From Nocardioides sp. Root190 (GTDB lineage Bacteria > Actinomycetota > Actinomycetes > Propionibacteriales > Nocardioidaceae): a DNA stretch of 64,000 nucleotides. Position 1 is the stretch's first letter. The number at the start of each line of letters is the position of its first letter. Positions 17,338 through 26,464 of the stretch are shown here, piece by piece. The notes beneath the pieces were generated by a model that had not been told where the DNA came from, made no database searches, and worked only from the letters and a program-made list of their open reading frames with translations. The stretch covers positions 186,001 to 250,000 of the forward strand of contig NZ_LMIA01000007.1 in assembly GCF_001428565.1 (NCBI RefSeq). The letters are read 5' to 3'. Position numbers and translations under genes: made by a program.

Positions 17338-18570
17338 ATGCACATCCCATCCATGACGACCGGTCCACGCGGGACCCGAAGGCGCCGGATCGCGACAGCG
17401 ACGCTGCTCGTTGTCGCAGTCGCCGCCGCCGGCTGCGCATCGGACCCGGACGAGAGCGGCTCGGGGGAAGGCCTCCTGGCGGGCACGACGATGGCCTACA
17501 CCAACGCCACCGATGCAGCACCGTTGTACGTGACGATGCGGGACGGGGTGAAGGCCGCCGCGAAGACGACCGGAGTCGCGCTCGAGACCTACGACAACAA
17601 GCTGGACGCGGCCACGGTGTCGCAGAACGCGACCCTCATCGCCCAGAGCAAGCCCGACTTCGTGCTCTCCTACAACCCGGTCGAGGGCGTCTACGGCTCC
17701 ATCGAGCGGATCTATGAGAGGGCGGGTGTCCCCTGCATCGCGGTGAACACCCCCGGCAAGGACCACTGCCAGTGGTTCAACCTGAGCAATCCAGAGCTGT
17801 GCACCGACACCGCCAAGGCCGTCGGCACGGTTGCCAGGGAGCGGGGGTGGACAGGGGAGGACACCACGGTGCTGTTGGTGAATGCGGCCAGCTTCGGCGA
17901 GCAGATCAACAACTGCAACGCCTACTTCTACAAGGAGATCGCCCAGTGGATCCCCGGGCTCGAGACCATCGACGACGTGGACGACCTGACCACCACCACC
18001 TCCACGCTCGGTGACTCGATGGTCCAGGTGGACGGCCAGGCCCAGCGGGGGCCGTCGTACGACGCTGTCCGCCGCGCACTCTCCGGCATCCCCGAGGACC
18101 GCAACCTCGTCGTGTACTCGGTGGCCGACGACTCCACGCTCGGGGCGTGGCAGGCCGTGGAGCAGTCGGGTCGGGCAGAGGCGACCCTGACGGCCGGCCT
18201 CGGGGGGTCGCCTGAGGCACTGGAGGAACTGCGGTCCAACCCGAGCTGGGTGGCCCAGGGCGACATGTTCATCGGGCACTGGGGCCAGTACCTGATGGCG
18301 ATGGCTGCTGCCGTCGAGAAGGGCGTCGAGCTCCCGTTCCAGACGCTGGCACCCGAGGCTGTCCTCACCAAGGACTTCGCGGTGGCTGAGTCGATCGTGG
18401 CGCCGGTGACCGACTACTACCGGGCCGGGGAGAAGGACGCCTTCCAGCTCCCGCCGCTGGTGCCCGTCGCACCCGGGGAGACGGTGTTCGGTGAGAAGAC
18501 AGTCGGCAACGACTACCTCGCCGCCACCGGTGTGCTCCAGCTGTTCGGGAACGTCAAGGACCTCGACTAG
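17338..18570 (+). CDS. ABC importer substrate-binding lipoprotein
   Basis: A 410-residue periplasmic-binding-protein-like lipoprotein. The Arg-rich N-terminus and hydrophobic stretch end in a lipobox, A-A-A-G-C33, for lipid attachment outside the membrane. The mature part has the sugar-binding-protein layout with P-D-F-V-L-S-Y-N-P and a late G-D-M-F-I-G-H-W-G-Q-Y. It carries extra cysteines (C-I-A-V-N-T-P-G-K-D-H-C, N-N-C-N) that most sugar-binding proteins lack. ATG 17338 with GGAGGA is preferred over ATG 17293, which overlaps the permease stop (ATGA) but would give an overlong signal peptide. The ligand is unknown, and the location suggests an amide or amine conjugate rather than a sugar. 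Confidence 0.87.
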   Translation: MHIPSMTTGPRGTRRRRIATATLLVVAVAAAGCASDPDESGSGEGLLAGTTMAYTNATDAAPLYVTMRDGVKAAAKTTGVALETYDNKLDAATVSQNATLIAQSKPDFVLSYNPVEGVYGSIERIYERAGVPCIAVNTPGKDHCQWFNLSNPELCTDTAKAVGTVARERGWTGEDTTVLLVNAASFGEQINNCNAYFYKEIAQWIPGLETIDDVDDLTTTTSTLGDSMVQVDGQAQRGPSYDAVRRALSGIPEDRNLVVYSVADDSTLGAWQAVEQSGRAEATLTAGLGGSPEALEELRSNPSWVAQGDMFIGHWGQYLMAMAAAVEKGVELPFQTLAPEAVLTKDFAVAESIVAPVTDYYRAGEKDAFQLPPLVPVAPGETVFGEKTVGNDYLAATGVLQLFGNVKDLD

Positions 18571-18588
18571 ATCGAGACCGACCGAGGC

Positions 18589-18617
18589 GGGGGCCGACGT
18601 GCTGAGCGTCGGTCCCC
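18589..18617 (+). terminator. Terminator of the DMFase-like/ABC operon
   Basis: Arms GGGGGCCGACG (18589-18599) and CGTCGGTCCCC (18607-18617) pair over 11 bp with one G-U pair and a 7-nt loop, immediately after the binding-protein gene. Confidence 0.75.
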
Positions 18618-18644
18618 ACTCGTGTCGTCGGGCACACTGCAGGA

Positions 18645-21167
18645 GTGTCCGACCCGCTGCGCAGCCTGCTCGCCGCGCCGCCCGACCTCCCGGTCACCGC
18701 GGGACTGGCCGCGCTGGACGAGGCCCTTCGCTCACGCGGAGTCGCGGTGGTCCACGCACCGCCCGGCACCGGCAAGACGACGCTGGTCCCGCCCGCGGTC
18801 GCGGTGGTCGTCACCGGACGGGTCGTGGTCACGCAGCCCAGTCGGATCGCGGCCCGTGCGGCTGCCCGTCGGCTGGCGCACCTGCTCGGCGAACCGGTGG
18901 GGGAGACGGTCGGCTACTCCGTCCGCGGTGATCGGCGCACCAGTCGACGTACGCGGGTCGAGATCGTCACGACCGGCCTGCTGCTCCGGCGGATCCAGCA
19001 CGATCCCGAGCTGGCCGGCGTCGGGGCGGTGGTGCTCGACGAGGTGCACGAGCGCCACCTCGACGCGGACCTGACCCTGGCGCTGCTCGTCGACATCAGG
19101 ACCAACCTGCGTGAGGACCTGTCGCTCGTGGCGATGTCGGCCACCGTGGAGGCCGAACGCACGGCAGCCCTGCTCGGCGATGCGCCGGTGGTCCGCGTCC
19201 CGGGTGCCCTGCATCCGGTCGAGACCGTCTGGTGCCCGCCGTCCGCGGGGGTACGTCGTACCGACGACCGGGGGATCACCCCGGCCTTCCACGACCACGT
19301 CGCAGCAACGGTCCGTCGGGCCCTCGCCGAGCACGAGGGTGACGTCCTCGTCTTCGTGCCGGGCGTGGCGGAGGTCGAGGGGACCGTACGCCGTCTCGCC
19401 GGTGTCGATGCGGCCGTGCACGCCCTGCACGGTCGGCTGCCCGGCGCCGAGCAGGATCGTGCGCTCAGCGAGGGCCCGCGGCGACGAGTGATCGTCTCGA
19501 CCGCGGTCGCTGAGTCATCGCTGACGGTGCCCGGGGTGCGGGTCGTCGTGGATGCCGGGTTCTCGCGTGAGCCTCGTACCGACCACCGTCGCGGACTGGC
19601 TTCGCTGGTCACCGTCGCGGTGAGCCGGGCGGCGGCCGACCAGCGGGCGGGACGGGCCGGACGGCTGGGGCCGGGCGCTGTGCTGCGCTGCTGGTCGGAG
19701 GCGGAGCACGCACACCTGGCCGCTCATCCCGAGCCCGAGATCGCCACCGCCGACCTGACGGCCTTCGCCCTGGAGCTGGCGTGCTGGGGGACTCACGACG
19801 TGCGCGACCTGGCGTTGCTCGACCAACCACCGGCGCACGCGCTGACGGCGGCCACCGCAGTGCTGGTGGACCTGGGGGCGATGACCGACGACGGGCGGGC
19901 CACCCCGACGATCACCCCGCGGGGCCGGGCGATCGCCGCGGTGCCGACGGATCCTCGGCTGGCACGGGCCCTCATCGACGGAGCCGAGCTCGTCGGGCCT
20001 CGGCGTGCCGCAGAGGTGGTCGCGATGCTGAGTGAGGGCGTGCGGGCTCCCGGAGGAGACCTGGTTGCCGCGCTGCGCTCCCTGCGTGCCGGCCAGGGGG
20101 CTGGCTCGTGGCGAACCCAGGTCACCCGGCTGGAGGGGATGGTCGAGAGACGTGGCTCGTCGGACCACGCGCGAGCACTCACCGATGACGTGGCGGTGGG
20201 GCTGGTCGTGGCCCTGGCACACCCTGACCGCATTGCGCGCAAGCGCCCCGGCTCCTCCACCTACCTGATGACGTCCGGGACGGGCGCGAGCCTCGATCCG
20301 CGCGACCCCGGACCCCTGGCGGGCCTGGAGTGGCTGGCGGTCGGTGACGCGGAGCGGCGGCCGGGCCAACGTGAAGCCCGGATCCGGGCAGCGGCGCCCC
20401 TGACCGAGGACCTCGCCCTGGAGGCGGCAGGTTCCCGGTGGACCGAGGTGGACGAGGTCAGCTGGACCGGAGGGCGGGTGCTGGCCCGCCGTCGTACCCT
20501 CCTGGGGGCGATCGAGCTCAGCTCCGTCCCGATCAGCGATCCACCGGCGCAGGCCGTGGCCGACGCGATCCGGGAGGCCGTCGCGAGCGAGGGGATCGCC
20601 CTGCTCACCTGGTCGGAGGCGGCCACGGCGCTCCGCGCTCGTCTCGACTTCCTGCACCGCGCGCTCGGTGACCCGTGGCCCGACGTGAGCGACCTGGCCC
20701 TCACGCAGGACCTCCAGTCCTGGCTCGGTCCGCAGCTGGCGCGGGTCCGCACGGCCCAGGACCTGCGCCGCATCGACGTGGTCGCCGCGCTGCGGGCTCT
20801 GCTGCCATGGCCGCAGGCAGGCAGGCTCGACGAGCTGGCGCCCGAGCGGGTGGAGGTCCCCAGCGGGTCGATCGTGCGGATCGACTACTCCGCGGAGCAA
20901 CCCGTGCTCGCCGTGCGACTGCAGGAGGTCTTCGGCTGGACCGCAGCACCGGCCCTTGCCGGCGGACGCGTCCCCCTCCTGCTGCACCTGCTCTCACCCG
21001 CGCGACGCCCCGCAGCTGTGACCGCAGACCTGGAGTCCTTCTGGGACAACGGCTATCCGGGCGTACGCGCCGATCTGCGTGGCCGCTATCCCAAGCACGC
21101 CTGGCCGGAGGATCCCCGGAGCGCACCTGCCACCGCACGCACGAACAGGCCACGCCCCGGCAGGTGA
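18645..21167 (+). CDS. hrpB: ATP-dependent helicase HrpB
   Basis: An 840-residue DEAH-family helicase. Walker A is PPGTGKTT (39-46), the Walker B/box II is DEVH (132-135) and SAT lies at 165-167. The C-terminal helicase domain has S-T-A-V-A-E-S-S-L-T and Q-R-A-G-R-A-G-R, and the HrpB-specific region follows. Its length fits the family. The role is poorly defined; RNA remodelling is usually assumed. GTG 18645 is preceded by CAGGA. It is not part of the catabolic island: a terminator separates it and no operator copy is present. Confidence 0.92.
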   Translation: MSDPLRSLLAAPPDLPVTAGLAALDEALRSRGVAVVHAPPGTGKTTLVPPAVAVVVTGRVVVTQPSRIAARAAARRLAHLLGEPVGETVGYSVRGDRRTSRRTRVEIVTTGLLLRRIQHDPELAGVGAVVLDEVHERHLDADLTLALLVDIRTNLREDLSLVAMSATVEAERTAALLGDAPVVRVPGALHPVETVWCPPSAGVRRTDDRGITPAFHDHVAATVRRALAEHEGDVLVFVPGVAEVEGTVRRLAGVDAAVHALHGRLPGAEQDRALSEGPRRRVIVSTAVAESSLTVPGVRVVVDAGFSREPRTDHRRGLASLVTVAVSRAAADQRAGRAGRLGPGAVLRCWSEAEHAHLAAHPEPEIATADLTAFALELACWGTHDVRDLALLDQPPAHALTAATAVLVDLGAMTDDGRATPTITPRGRAIAAVPTDPRLARALIDGAELVGPRRAAEVVAMLSEGVRAPGGDLVAALRSLRAGQGAGSWRTQVTRLEGMVERRGSSDHARALTDDVAVGLVVALAHPDRIARKRPGSSTYLMTSGTGASLDPRDPGPLAGLEWLAVGDAERRPGQREARIRAAAPLTEDLALEAAGSRWTEVDEVSWTGGRVLARRRTLLGAIELSSVPISDPPAQAVADAIREAVASEGIALLTWSEAATALRARLDFLHRALGDPWPDVSDLALTQDLQSWLGPQLARVRTAQDLRRIDVVAALRALLPWPQAGRLDELAPERVEVPSGSIVRIDYSAEQPVLAVRLQEVFGWTAAPALAGGRVPLLLHLLSPARRPAAVTADLESFWDNGYPGVRADLRGRYPKHAWPEDPRSAPATARTNRPRPGR

Positions 21168-21238
21168 GCGACCGAGGTGACGAAGGATGGGCCCTGAGGG
21201 GCTGGGCCTGCCACGTCGTCGAGCCCACATTTCCAGCG

Positions 21239-21715
21239 TCATCGGTTGGTCCAGGGCACCTCGCTCGTGCCCAGAACCGGCTGATCGCCGCGGAAGCCCA
21301 CCTGCCACGGCCATCGCCCCCGGTCGTCGGTGTAGACGAGCTGCACGGCACGCACGTGGGGGCCGTAGATCGCTGTCGCCATGACCAGGTGAACGGTCGG
21401 CTCGGCGACGTCCACGACCTCGGCCGCAACCTGGTCGGGCCACACATGGACCTGGCCAGCGGCGTAGGCCTCAGCTCCGAGGGCGAGCTGGTCGGCGATC
21501 CAGTTGAGGAAGTGAGCGGACCTGCGGGCGGACAGTCCTGTCACGAGGAGCTCTGGATGTCCGGTCGGAGTGAGACCGACCGTGTAGGCGAACGAAGGGC
21601 GCAAGCGGTCCTTCGTGACGTACTGGATGAACCAGCCGTGGGTGGCGATCTTCCTCCGGATCAGATTGAGGTAGTCCGCCTCGGTTGCCTCGGGGTTGGC
21701 GCACTTCCAGCACAT
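21239..21715 (-). CDS. DUF4262 domain protein
   Basis: A 158-residue protein of the DUF4262 family, whose function is not known. M-C-W-K-C at the start, a G-W-F-I-Q-Y-V block, F-A-Y-T-V-G-L-T followed by H-P-E-L-L-V-T-G-L, and a late Q-L-V-Y-T-D-D-R-G-R-W-P-W are recognisable family features. ATG 21715 is chosen because it begins the conserved M-C-W-x-C. It is convergent with hrpB and divergent from the small acidic protein at 22 kb. Nothing in the neighbourhood suggests a partner. Confidence 0.85.
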   Translation of the reverse strand: MCWKCANPEATEADYLNLIRRKIATHGWFIQYVTKDRLRPSFAYTVGLTPTGHPELLVTGLSARRSAHFLNWIADQLALGAEAYAAGQVHVWPDQVAAEVVDVAEPTVHLVMATAIYGPHVRAVQLVYTDDRGRWPWQVGFRGDQPVLGTSEVPWTNR

Positions 21716-22026
21716 GAGTTCCTCGTTTCGTCGGGGGGAACTCAGGCTCGGCGGCGGTCCCGACAGATCGACTTTCCTGTCCACAGGCGCGGGCTCGGAG
21801 GACGTGCAGGAGCGGACCTGTGGACAGTTGGAGGCGATGCGCGTGGCGCAAGTGACGCGACGTGCTGCCTGACGCCCGAGATCCGCCGCACTGCCCTGTG
21901 TGTTCGCAGGTCCGTGTCGTCCGGCACCGGGTTCTGCGCGTTCGGCCGAGTGCACAGGCAGCTTGCGGGTACGGCTCTGCCATGGCCCGCGTTCGGGTCG
22001 ACCGATCCCGATGAATGGAGAGATCG
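21716..22026. other. Divergent intergenic region with a DnaA-box-like inverted pair
   Basis: No gene is supported in these 311 bp. CTGTCCACAGG (21777-21787) and CCTGTGGACAG (21817-21827) form a perfect 11-bp inverted repeat 29 bp apart. Each contains CTGTCCACA, one base from the actinobacterial DnaA box TTGTCCACA. It could serve as a protein-binding site for the divergent promoters. I saw no other origin feature. Confidence 0.45.
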
Positions 22027-22296
22027 ATGAGCGAGAACACCCCGGAACCCAGCGACACGCAGTCCCAGGCCGCCGCAGCAGCTGACGCATCGGAGCCCAG
22101 CCCGGAGAAGCCCTTCAACGTCGACGACCTGATGAACGGGCCGGACGACGTCGTCCACAACAGCGACGCGCCGCGGCCGGACGAGGAGTCGGACCCGGCC
22201 AAGGACGACGGCGCCTCCGACTGGACGGACGAAGGTGGCGCGACCAGCGACGGCCCGGCGACCGACACCGACGCGGGGGACGCCGACCCTCAGTAG
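22027..22296 (+). CDS. Small acidic low-complexity protein
   Basis: An 89-residue hypothetical protein, very rich in Asp, Glu, Ala, Ser and Pro, with almost no hydrophobic residues except a short V-D-D-L-M segment near the middle. It is likely disordered. ATG 22027 has GGAGAGA upstream; an ATG four codons earlier is less likely. Codon use matches its neighbours, and it has its own start signals, so it is probably real. No function can be assigned. Confidence 0.6.
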   Translation: MSENTPEPSDTQSQAAAAADASEPSPEKPFNVDDLMNGPDDVVHNSDAPRPDEESDPAKDDGASDWTDEGGATSDGPATDTDAGDADPQ

Positions 22297-22405
22297 TGCC
22301 CGGCCGATGAGGTTCCTCACTGACCGGCGAGAGTCCGGGCGCCGACCGCCGACCTAGGGTGGGAGGCGTGCGGTCGCGAGCCCGCGGTCGCTACCAGGAG
22401 GTGTC

Positions 22406-23218
22406 ATGGCCAGGACGTCCCACCGGTTCCCGCGCTCACTGCCCCGGGGCCGCACCGGCCGCGCGGCGCTCGGCGCCACCGTGGCGGGCGGTCTGCTGAG
22501 TGCGGCCGCCACCGCGCCCGAACGCGTGTCGCAGTTCTTCCGCCGTCGCTACCCGACCGTCGCGGTGACGGGCATGACCGGCGTCGGCAAGAGCCAGCTG
22601 GCCGACCGCCTGGCCGGCCGATCGCCGGGCAGCACGACCGCCGATGTCGGATCGGCGGTGATGGAGCGCCGGACCCGTCGTACCAGCGGCCTGCACGGCT
22701 TCCGTTTCCTCGTCGTGCCGGGCGACAACGCTGCGACCCGGCTCGGCGCGCTCGACGAGGTCTTCCACGACGAGCCCGTCGACGGTGTCCTGCACGTGGT
22801 CGCCAACGGGTACGCGACCGCCCGACGCGCCGCGGGCACGACGGGCGCAGGCTCCGCCACGAGGGAGCAGCAGCTCGCGGCCGAGCTGGAGGACTTCGCC
22901 ATCACGGCCCATCGGGTCGCGAGCATGGCGGTGCGTCGGGACAAGCCGGTCTGGCTGGTGATCGCGGTGTCGAAGGTCGATCTCTACCCCGACGACATCG
23001 ACGCCGCCGTGCACTACTACTCACCCGGCAGCGGGTCGCCCTTCGGGGCGAAGCTCGACGAGCTGCGCGCCTTGGCCGGCGGTGCCCGCCTCTCCGTCGA
23101 CGTGCTGCCCGTGAGCAGCCAGGGCGGCGACCGCAACGCGGCCGTGTCGGCGAAGCGGAGCGCGGTGCTGGTGGATGCACTGGCGGTCCGGCTGGCCCAG
23201 CTGAGCGGCCACGTCTGA
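22406..23218 (+). CDS. P-loop GTPase-like protein
   Basis: A 270-residue protein with an Arg-rich N-terminus, a short hydrophobic stretch (about 20-37) and then a P-loop, GMTGVGKS (56-63). S-K-V-D near residue 189 matches the guanine-specificity motif (N/T/S-K-x-D), so a GTPase fold is likely. The switch region is not the usual D-x-x-G: the strand after it reads V-V-P-G-D-N. The basic, hydrophobic N-terminus suggests membrane association. ATG 22406 follows an AGGAGG site. I cannot place it in a named family; it is not Era, Der or dynamin by any motif I can see. Confidence 0.75.
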   Translation: MARTSHRFPRSLPRGRTGRAALGATVAGGLLSAAATAPERVSQFFRRRYPTVAVTGMTGVGKSQLADRLAGRSPGSTTADVGSAVMERRTRRTSGLHGFRFLVVPGDNAATRLGALDEVFHDEPVDGVLHVVANGYATARRAAGTTGAGSATREQQLAAELEDFAITAHRVASMAVRRDKPVWLVIAVSKVDLYPDDIDAAVHYYSPGSGSPFGAKLDELRALAGGARLSVDVLPVSSQGGDRNAAVSAKRSAVLVDALAVRLAQLSGHV

Positions 23219-23317
23219 AGTCCCGGGTCGCTGTGCATGACCTCCGGGGTCATCGACGGCGAGCACTCGGGCGGACAGGATCGGACCCGTCACTGACGTC
23301 TGCCCGAGGAGGTCCCC

Positions 23318-23755
23318 ATGTCTGTCAGCGAGTCCGCAGCACCGGATGGCGTCGCCCGCGACTGGATCGAGGGAGTGCTGGCTGGTTCGCCCGTGGCGCG
23401 GAGCCTCGGGATCGAGGTCCTGGAGGTGCGGGTCGATCGGGTGCGCCTGGGACTGGCGTTCCGTGACGACCTCACGACCGTGCCAGGCGTCCTGCACGGC
23501 GGGGTGGTCGCGACGCTGATCGACGTCGCAGGAGCGTCCGCGTCCGCGTCGGGCCTGACGGCCGGGGACGGAGCGACCGGCGGCGCGACCTCGCACCTGT
23601 CGGTCGCCTACCTCGCGCCGGCGACGTCGAGCCTCACGGTTGCTGCGACGGTGCGGCACCGCACCAGGTCGGGCACCCATGCCGAGGTCGAGGTCCGTGA
23701 CGCCGAGGAGCGGCTGGTGGCGACCGCCACGGTGACGAGTCGGGTGTTCCACTGA
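23318..23755 (+). CDS. PaaI-family hotdog thioesterase
   Basis: A 145-residue hotdog-fold protein. H60-G-G-V-V-A-T-L-I-D is the PaaI/YbgC-type active-site helix signature, and the following strands end in T-A-T-V-T-S-R-V. These enzymes hydrolyse acyl- or aryl-CoA thioesters. ATG 23318 follows GAGGAGG. It is a stand-alone gene upstream of an alpha/beta hydrolase on the same strand (58 bp apart). The acyl substrate is not predictable. Confidence 0.85.
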   Translation: MSVSESAAPDGVARDWIEGVLAGSPVARSLGIEVLEVRVDRVRLGLAFRDDLTTVPGVLHGGVVATLIDVAGASASASGLTAGDGATGGATSHLSVAYLAPATSSLTVAATVRHRTRSGTHAEVEVRDAEERLVATATVTSRVFH

Positions 23756-23812
23756 CGGTCGGGTCCGGCCGTCTGTCACGCTGGACGGCCAGCCACCGCG
23801 ACCAGGATGTGA

Positions 23813-24712
23813 GTGCCCATGGGACGTCAGGACGTCGAGTTCCTCAGCGGGGGCACTCGCTGCGCCGCCTGGTTGTACCGCCCCGAGCAGGAACCCGACC
23901 TCGCGATCTCCGTCCCGGTCATCGTGATGGCCCATGGCCTCGGGGGCACGAGGACCATGCGGCTGGATGCCTTCGCGGAGCGCTTCGCGGCGGCGGGGTA
24001 TGCCTGCCTGGTCTTCGACTACCGACACTTCGGCGACAGCGGCGGCGAGCCCCGCCAGCTCCTCTCCGTGCGCGAGCAGGTCGCGGACTGGGAGGCGGCG
24101 ATCGCCCACGCCCGCACGCTCGAGGGCGTCGATCCCGACCGGGTGGTGGTGTGGGGCACCAGCTTCGGGGGAGGCCACGCCCTCACGATGGCGGCCCGTG
24201 ACCCGCGCCTGGCGGCAGCGATCGCGCAGTGCCCGTTCACCGACGGCATCGCCTCAGCACTGGCCGTCGACACCGTCACCAGCGCCCGGGTCACCGTCGC
24301 GGCGCTGCGCGACAAGATCAGGGGACTGCGCGGTCGGGAGCCGATCTACCTCCCCAACGCCGCCGCTCCGGGGACGCCGGCCTTCATGACCTCCCCCGAC
24401 GCGCTCCCGGGCCTGATGGCTCTCGGTGCCACTGCGTCGGACAACCGGCTCACCGCCCGCTCGGCGCTCGACGTCCTGCGCTACGCGCCCGGCCGGCGTA
24501 CCCGTCGCATCGCCGTTCCGCTCTTCGTCGCACTGTGCGGCCCGGACACGGTCGCTCCGAGCAGGACCGCCGAGCGACAGGTACGACGCGCGCCACGGGC
24601 CGAGGTCCGGACCTACCCGGTGGGGCACTTCGAGATCTACGTCGGCGACGCGTTCGAACGTGCGGTCGCCGACTACGTCGAGTTCCTCGGACGCCACGTC
24701 CCGGGGGGGTGA
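23813..24712 (+). CDS. Alpha/beta hydrolase
   Basis: A 299-residue serine hydrolase. The oxyanion-hole motif H-G-L-G-G is at 41-45, the nucleophile elbow is G-T-S-F-G-G with Ser117, a candidate acid Asp lies in C-G-P-D near 244, and the catalytic His is in G-H-F-E-I-Y near 266. The cap region is large. GTG 23813 lies 5 bp after AGGA; ATG 23819 is the alternative. The 3' end is two bases from the convergent lipoprotein gene. It resembles dienelactone hydrolase/acetyl-xylan esterase-like groups, but the substrate is unclear. Confidence 0.85.
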   Translation: MPMGRQDVEFLSGGTRCAAWLYRPEQEPDLAISVPVIVMAHGLGGTRTMRLDAFAERFAAAGYACLVFDYRHFGDSGGEPRQLLSVREQVADWEAAIAHARTLEGVDPDRVVVWGTSFGGGHALTMAARDPRLAAAIAQCPFTDGIASALAVDTVTSARVTVAALRDKIRGLRGREPIYLPNAAAPGTPAFMTSPDALPGLMALGATASDNRLTARSALDVLRYAPGRRTRRIAVPLFVALCGPDTVAPSRTAERQVRRAPRAEVRTYPVGHFEIYVGDAFERAVADYVEFLGRHVPGG

Positions 24713-24713
24713 C

Positions 24714-25652
24714 TCAGCTCGTCTCCACGTCGTGGTCGACCTTCGTGCACCCGTCGGCGTGGTCCTTCTCGATGCGGGCGCCGAGCTCGCCGGAGTCGAA
24801 GTAGCACTCACCGTTGATGATCGAGCCGACGAAATCCCACTCCTGCTGGATGTCGTAGAACGCCTTGCCCGCGCCACCGAGGATCGCGAGGTGGCGTCCG
24901 ACCATCGCGGAGGCGTCGTCCGGCGTCGTACCGGCAGCGAGGAAGACGGACATCGACGCGTCGTCGCCGAGCCAGAGCGCGGCGCCCTTCGGCAGGCCCT
25001 GACGGAGCTCGGCCAGGAGGTCCAGCTGGGCGGCGTCGGGGAGGCCGTCGGAGGAGTTGAGGGCCCAGCTGTTCTCGGCGGCGGTCTGCACCGTCCACCC
25101 GGCGTGCTCGATCGAGCCGAAGCGCCGGTCGAGGTCCGGCAGCGCCGCCAGGACGCCCTCGATGCCGGGTTCCGCGACCGTGACGGTGAACCGGGTCTCG
25201 ACGTGGGGCTTGGCGGCGACGTCCTGGGTGTTGATCTCGGCGCGGGTGACGGCCTCGGTCAGCACCGGCACCGCCGCCTCGGCCGCGGCGGCGACCGCAG
25301 CAGTGTCGGCGTCGGGCTCGAAGCTGCGCAGGTGGGCGCTGTCGTCACCCCACGTGATCTCGAGGTCGCCCTCCTCGCCCCGGTGGACGTCGGCAAAGGC
25401 GTCGTACGTCACCTCGACGACGGTGACGAAGTCGTCGGCCGTGGCCTCCGGCTCGAGCGCCACGGTGAGGGTGAGCTTGCCGGAGTCGAGGGTCACCGGC
25501 TCGGTGTAGTCGAGGTCGGCCGAGGCGACGCCCGGCAGCGAGGCGAGGTGCTCACGCAGCTCGTCGGCCTCGCTCGCCCGGCTCTGGTTGGCACAGGCAG
25601 CCAGCGGGATCGTGGAGCACAGGACGGCGGCGAGCAGCAGTGTCGACTTCAT
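24714..25652 (-). CDS. Hypothetical lipoprotein
   Basis: A 312-residue exported protein. A signal peptide with lipobox L-A-A-C20 is clear, followed by a mature part rich in Ala, Asp and Glu with alternating strands. Three further cysteines occur in total, two of them close to the C-terminus (G-E-C-Y-F and D-G-C-T-K), so a disulfide outside the cell is possible. I recognise no catalytic motif. It is followed upstream on the same strand by a TPR lipoprotein gene 48 bp away. Confidence 0.8.
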   Translation of the reverse strand: MKSTLLLAAVLCSTIPLAACANQSRASEADELREHLASLPGVASADLDYTEPVTLDSGKLTLTVALEPEATADDFVTVVEVTYDAFADVHRGEEGDLEITWGDDSAHLRSFEPDADTAAVAAAAEAAVPVLTEAVTRAEINTQDVAAKPHVETRFTVTVAEPGIEGVLAALPDLDRRFGSIEHAGWTVQTAAENSWALNSSDGLPDAAQLDLLAELRQGLPKGAALWLGDDASMSVFLAAGTTPDDASAMVGRHLAILGGAGKAFYDIQQEWDFVGSIINGECYFDSGELGARIEKDHADGCTKVDHDVETS

Positions 25653-25700
25653 GGCTCCACCGTCCCAGCGGGGTGAGTACCCGCGCCTGAGTGACGGTAC

Positions 25701-26282
25701 TCAGCCGGCGTACGTCGGGGGCGTCACGTCCGCCATCGCGGGGTCGAGGTCAACGCCCTTCGCCAGGGACTCCTTCGCCTCGGCCTCGTGGCCCAGGTGC
25801 CGCAGGGCGAAGCCCAGGCGCATGTGGGTCGCGGCGTCGTCCGGCTTGACCGCGAGCACCCGACGGTAGAGGTCGACGGAGGCGTCGAGATCGGCGTTCT
25901 CGGTCAGCAGGCCGAGGTTGTAGAGCGCAGGTGCCATCTCGGGGTCGGACGAGATGGCGTCGGTGTACTCACCGATCGCCGTTGCCTTGTCGCCACGTTG
26001 CTGTGCCAGGAAGCCCAGGTTGTAGTGCGCGTAGGCGTTGTCGGGCTCGATGAGGAGCACTGCCTCGAAGGTCCGTCCGGCCTTGTCCAGGTCTCCTGCC
26101 TCGAGCTGCGCGAGCCCGTCGGAGACGAGCTGGTCGACGGCGCTGGTCGACTGGCTGGCACTCGGCTCGGCTGTCGGCTCGTCCTCGCCACCGCCGCACC
26201 CTCCGAGGAGGACGGCGCCACCGAGCGCCAGGGCGACCAGGCGGAGCGGGAGACGGCGGGGCAAGGCGGGGCGTCGGTGCAC
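25701..26282 (-). CDS. TPR-repeat lipoprotein
   Basis: A 193-residue lipoprotein. The basic N-terminus and hydrophobic core end in a lipobox L-L-G-G-C29, with a Ser/Thr-rich linker after it. At least three tetratricopeptide units follow, recognisable by A-x-x-x-Y-x-N-L-G-x-L-x and P-D-N/D-A-x-x-H. It probably acts as a protein-interaction scaffold outside the membrane. The start is GTG 26282. Confidence 0.85.
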   Translation of the reverse strand: MHRRPALPRRLPLRLVALALGGAVLLGGCGGGEDEPTAEPSASQSTSAVDQLVSDGLAQLEAGDLDKAGRTFEAVLLIEPDNAYAHYNLGFLAQQRGDKATAIGEYTDAISSDPEMAPALYNLGLLTENADLDASVDLYRRVLAVKPDDAATHMRLGFALRHLGHEAEAKESLAKGVDLDPAMADVTPPTYAG

Positions 26283-26464
26283 GAGAGCGTCCTTCGGGGG
26301 CGACGAGGTGGGTGATCGTCGTACCCATCGGTCACCGGGACCCCGTCCTGAGTGCTTCCGGACTCCTCAGGAGCGTGCGCTGCCGACCGAAACGGGAGAA
26401 CGATGCCAGCACGTGCTGGCCACACCCCCCGGGCCGGATCCGTGCCCGCTTCGTCGAGGAATGG

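Noticed and set aside
21777..21827. Replication origin
   Set aside because: Only two imperfect DnaA-like boxes, no dnaA, dnaN or AT-rich unwinding region.
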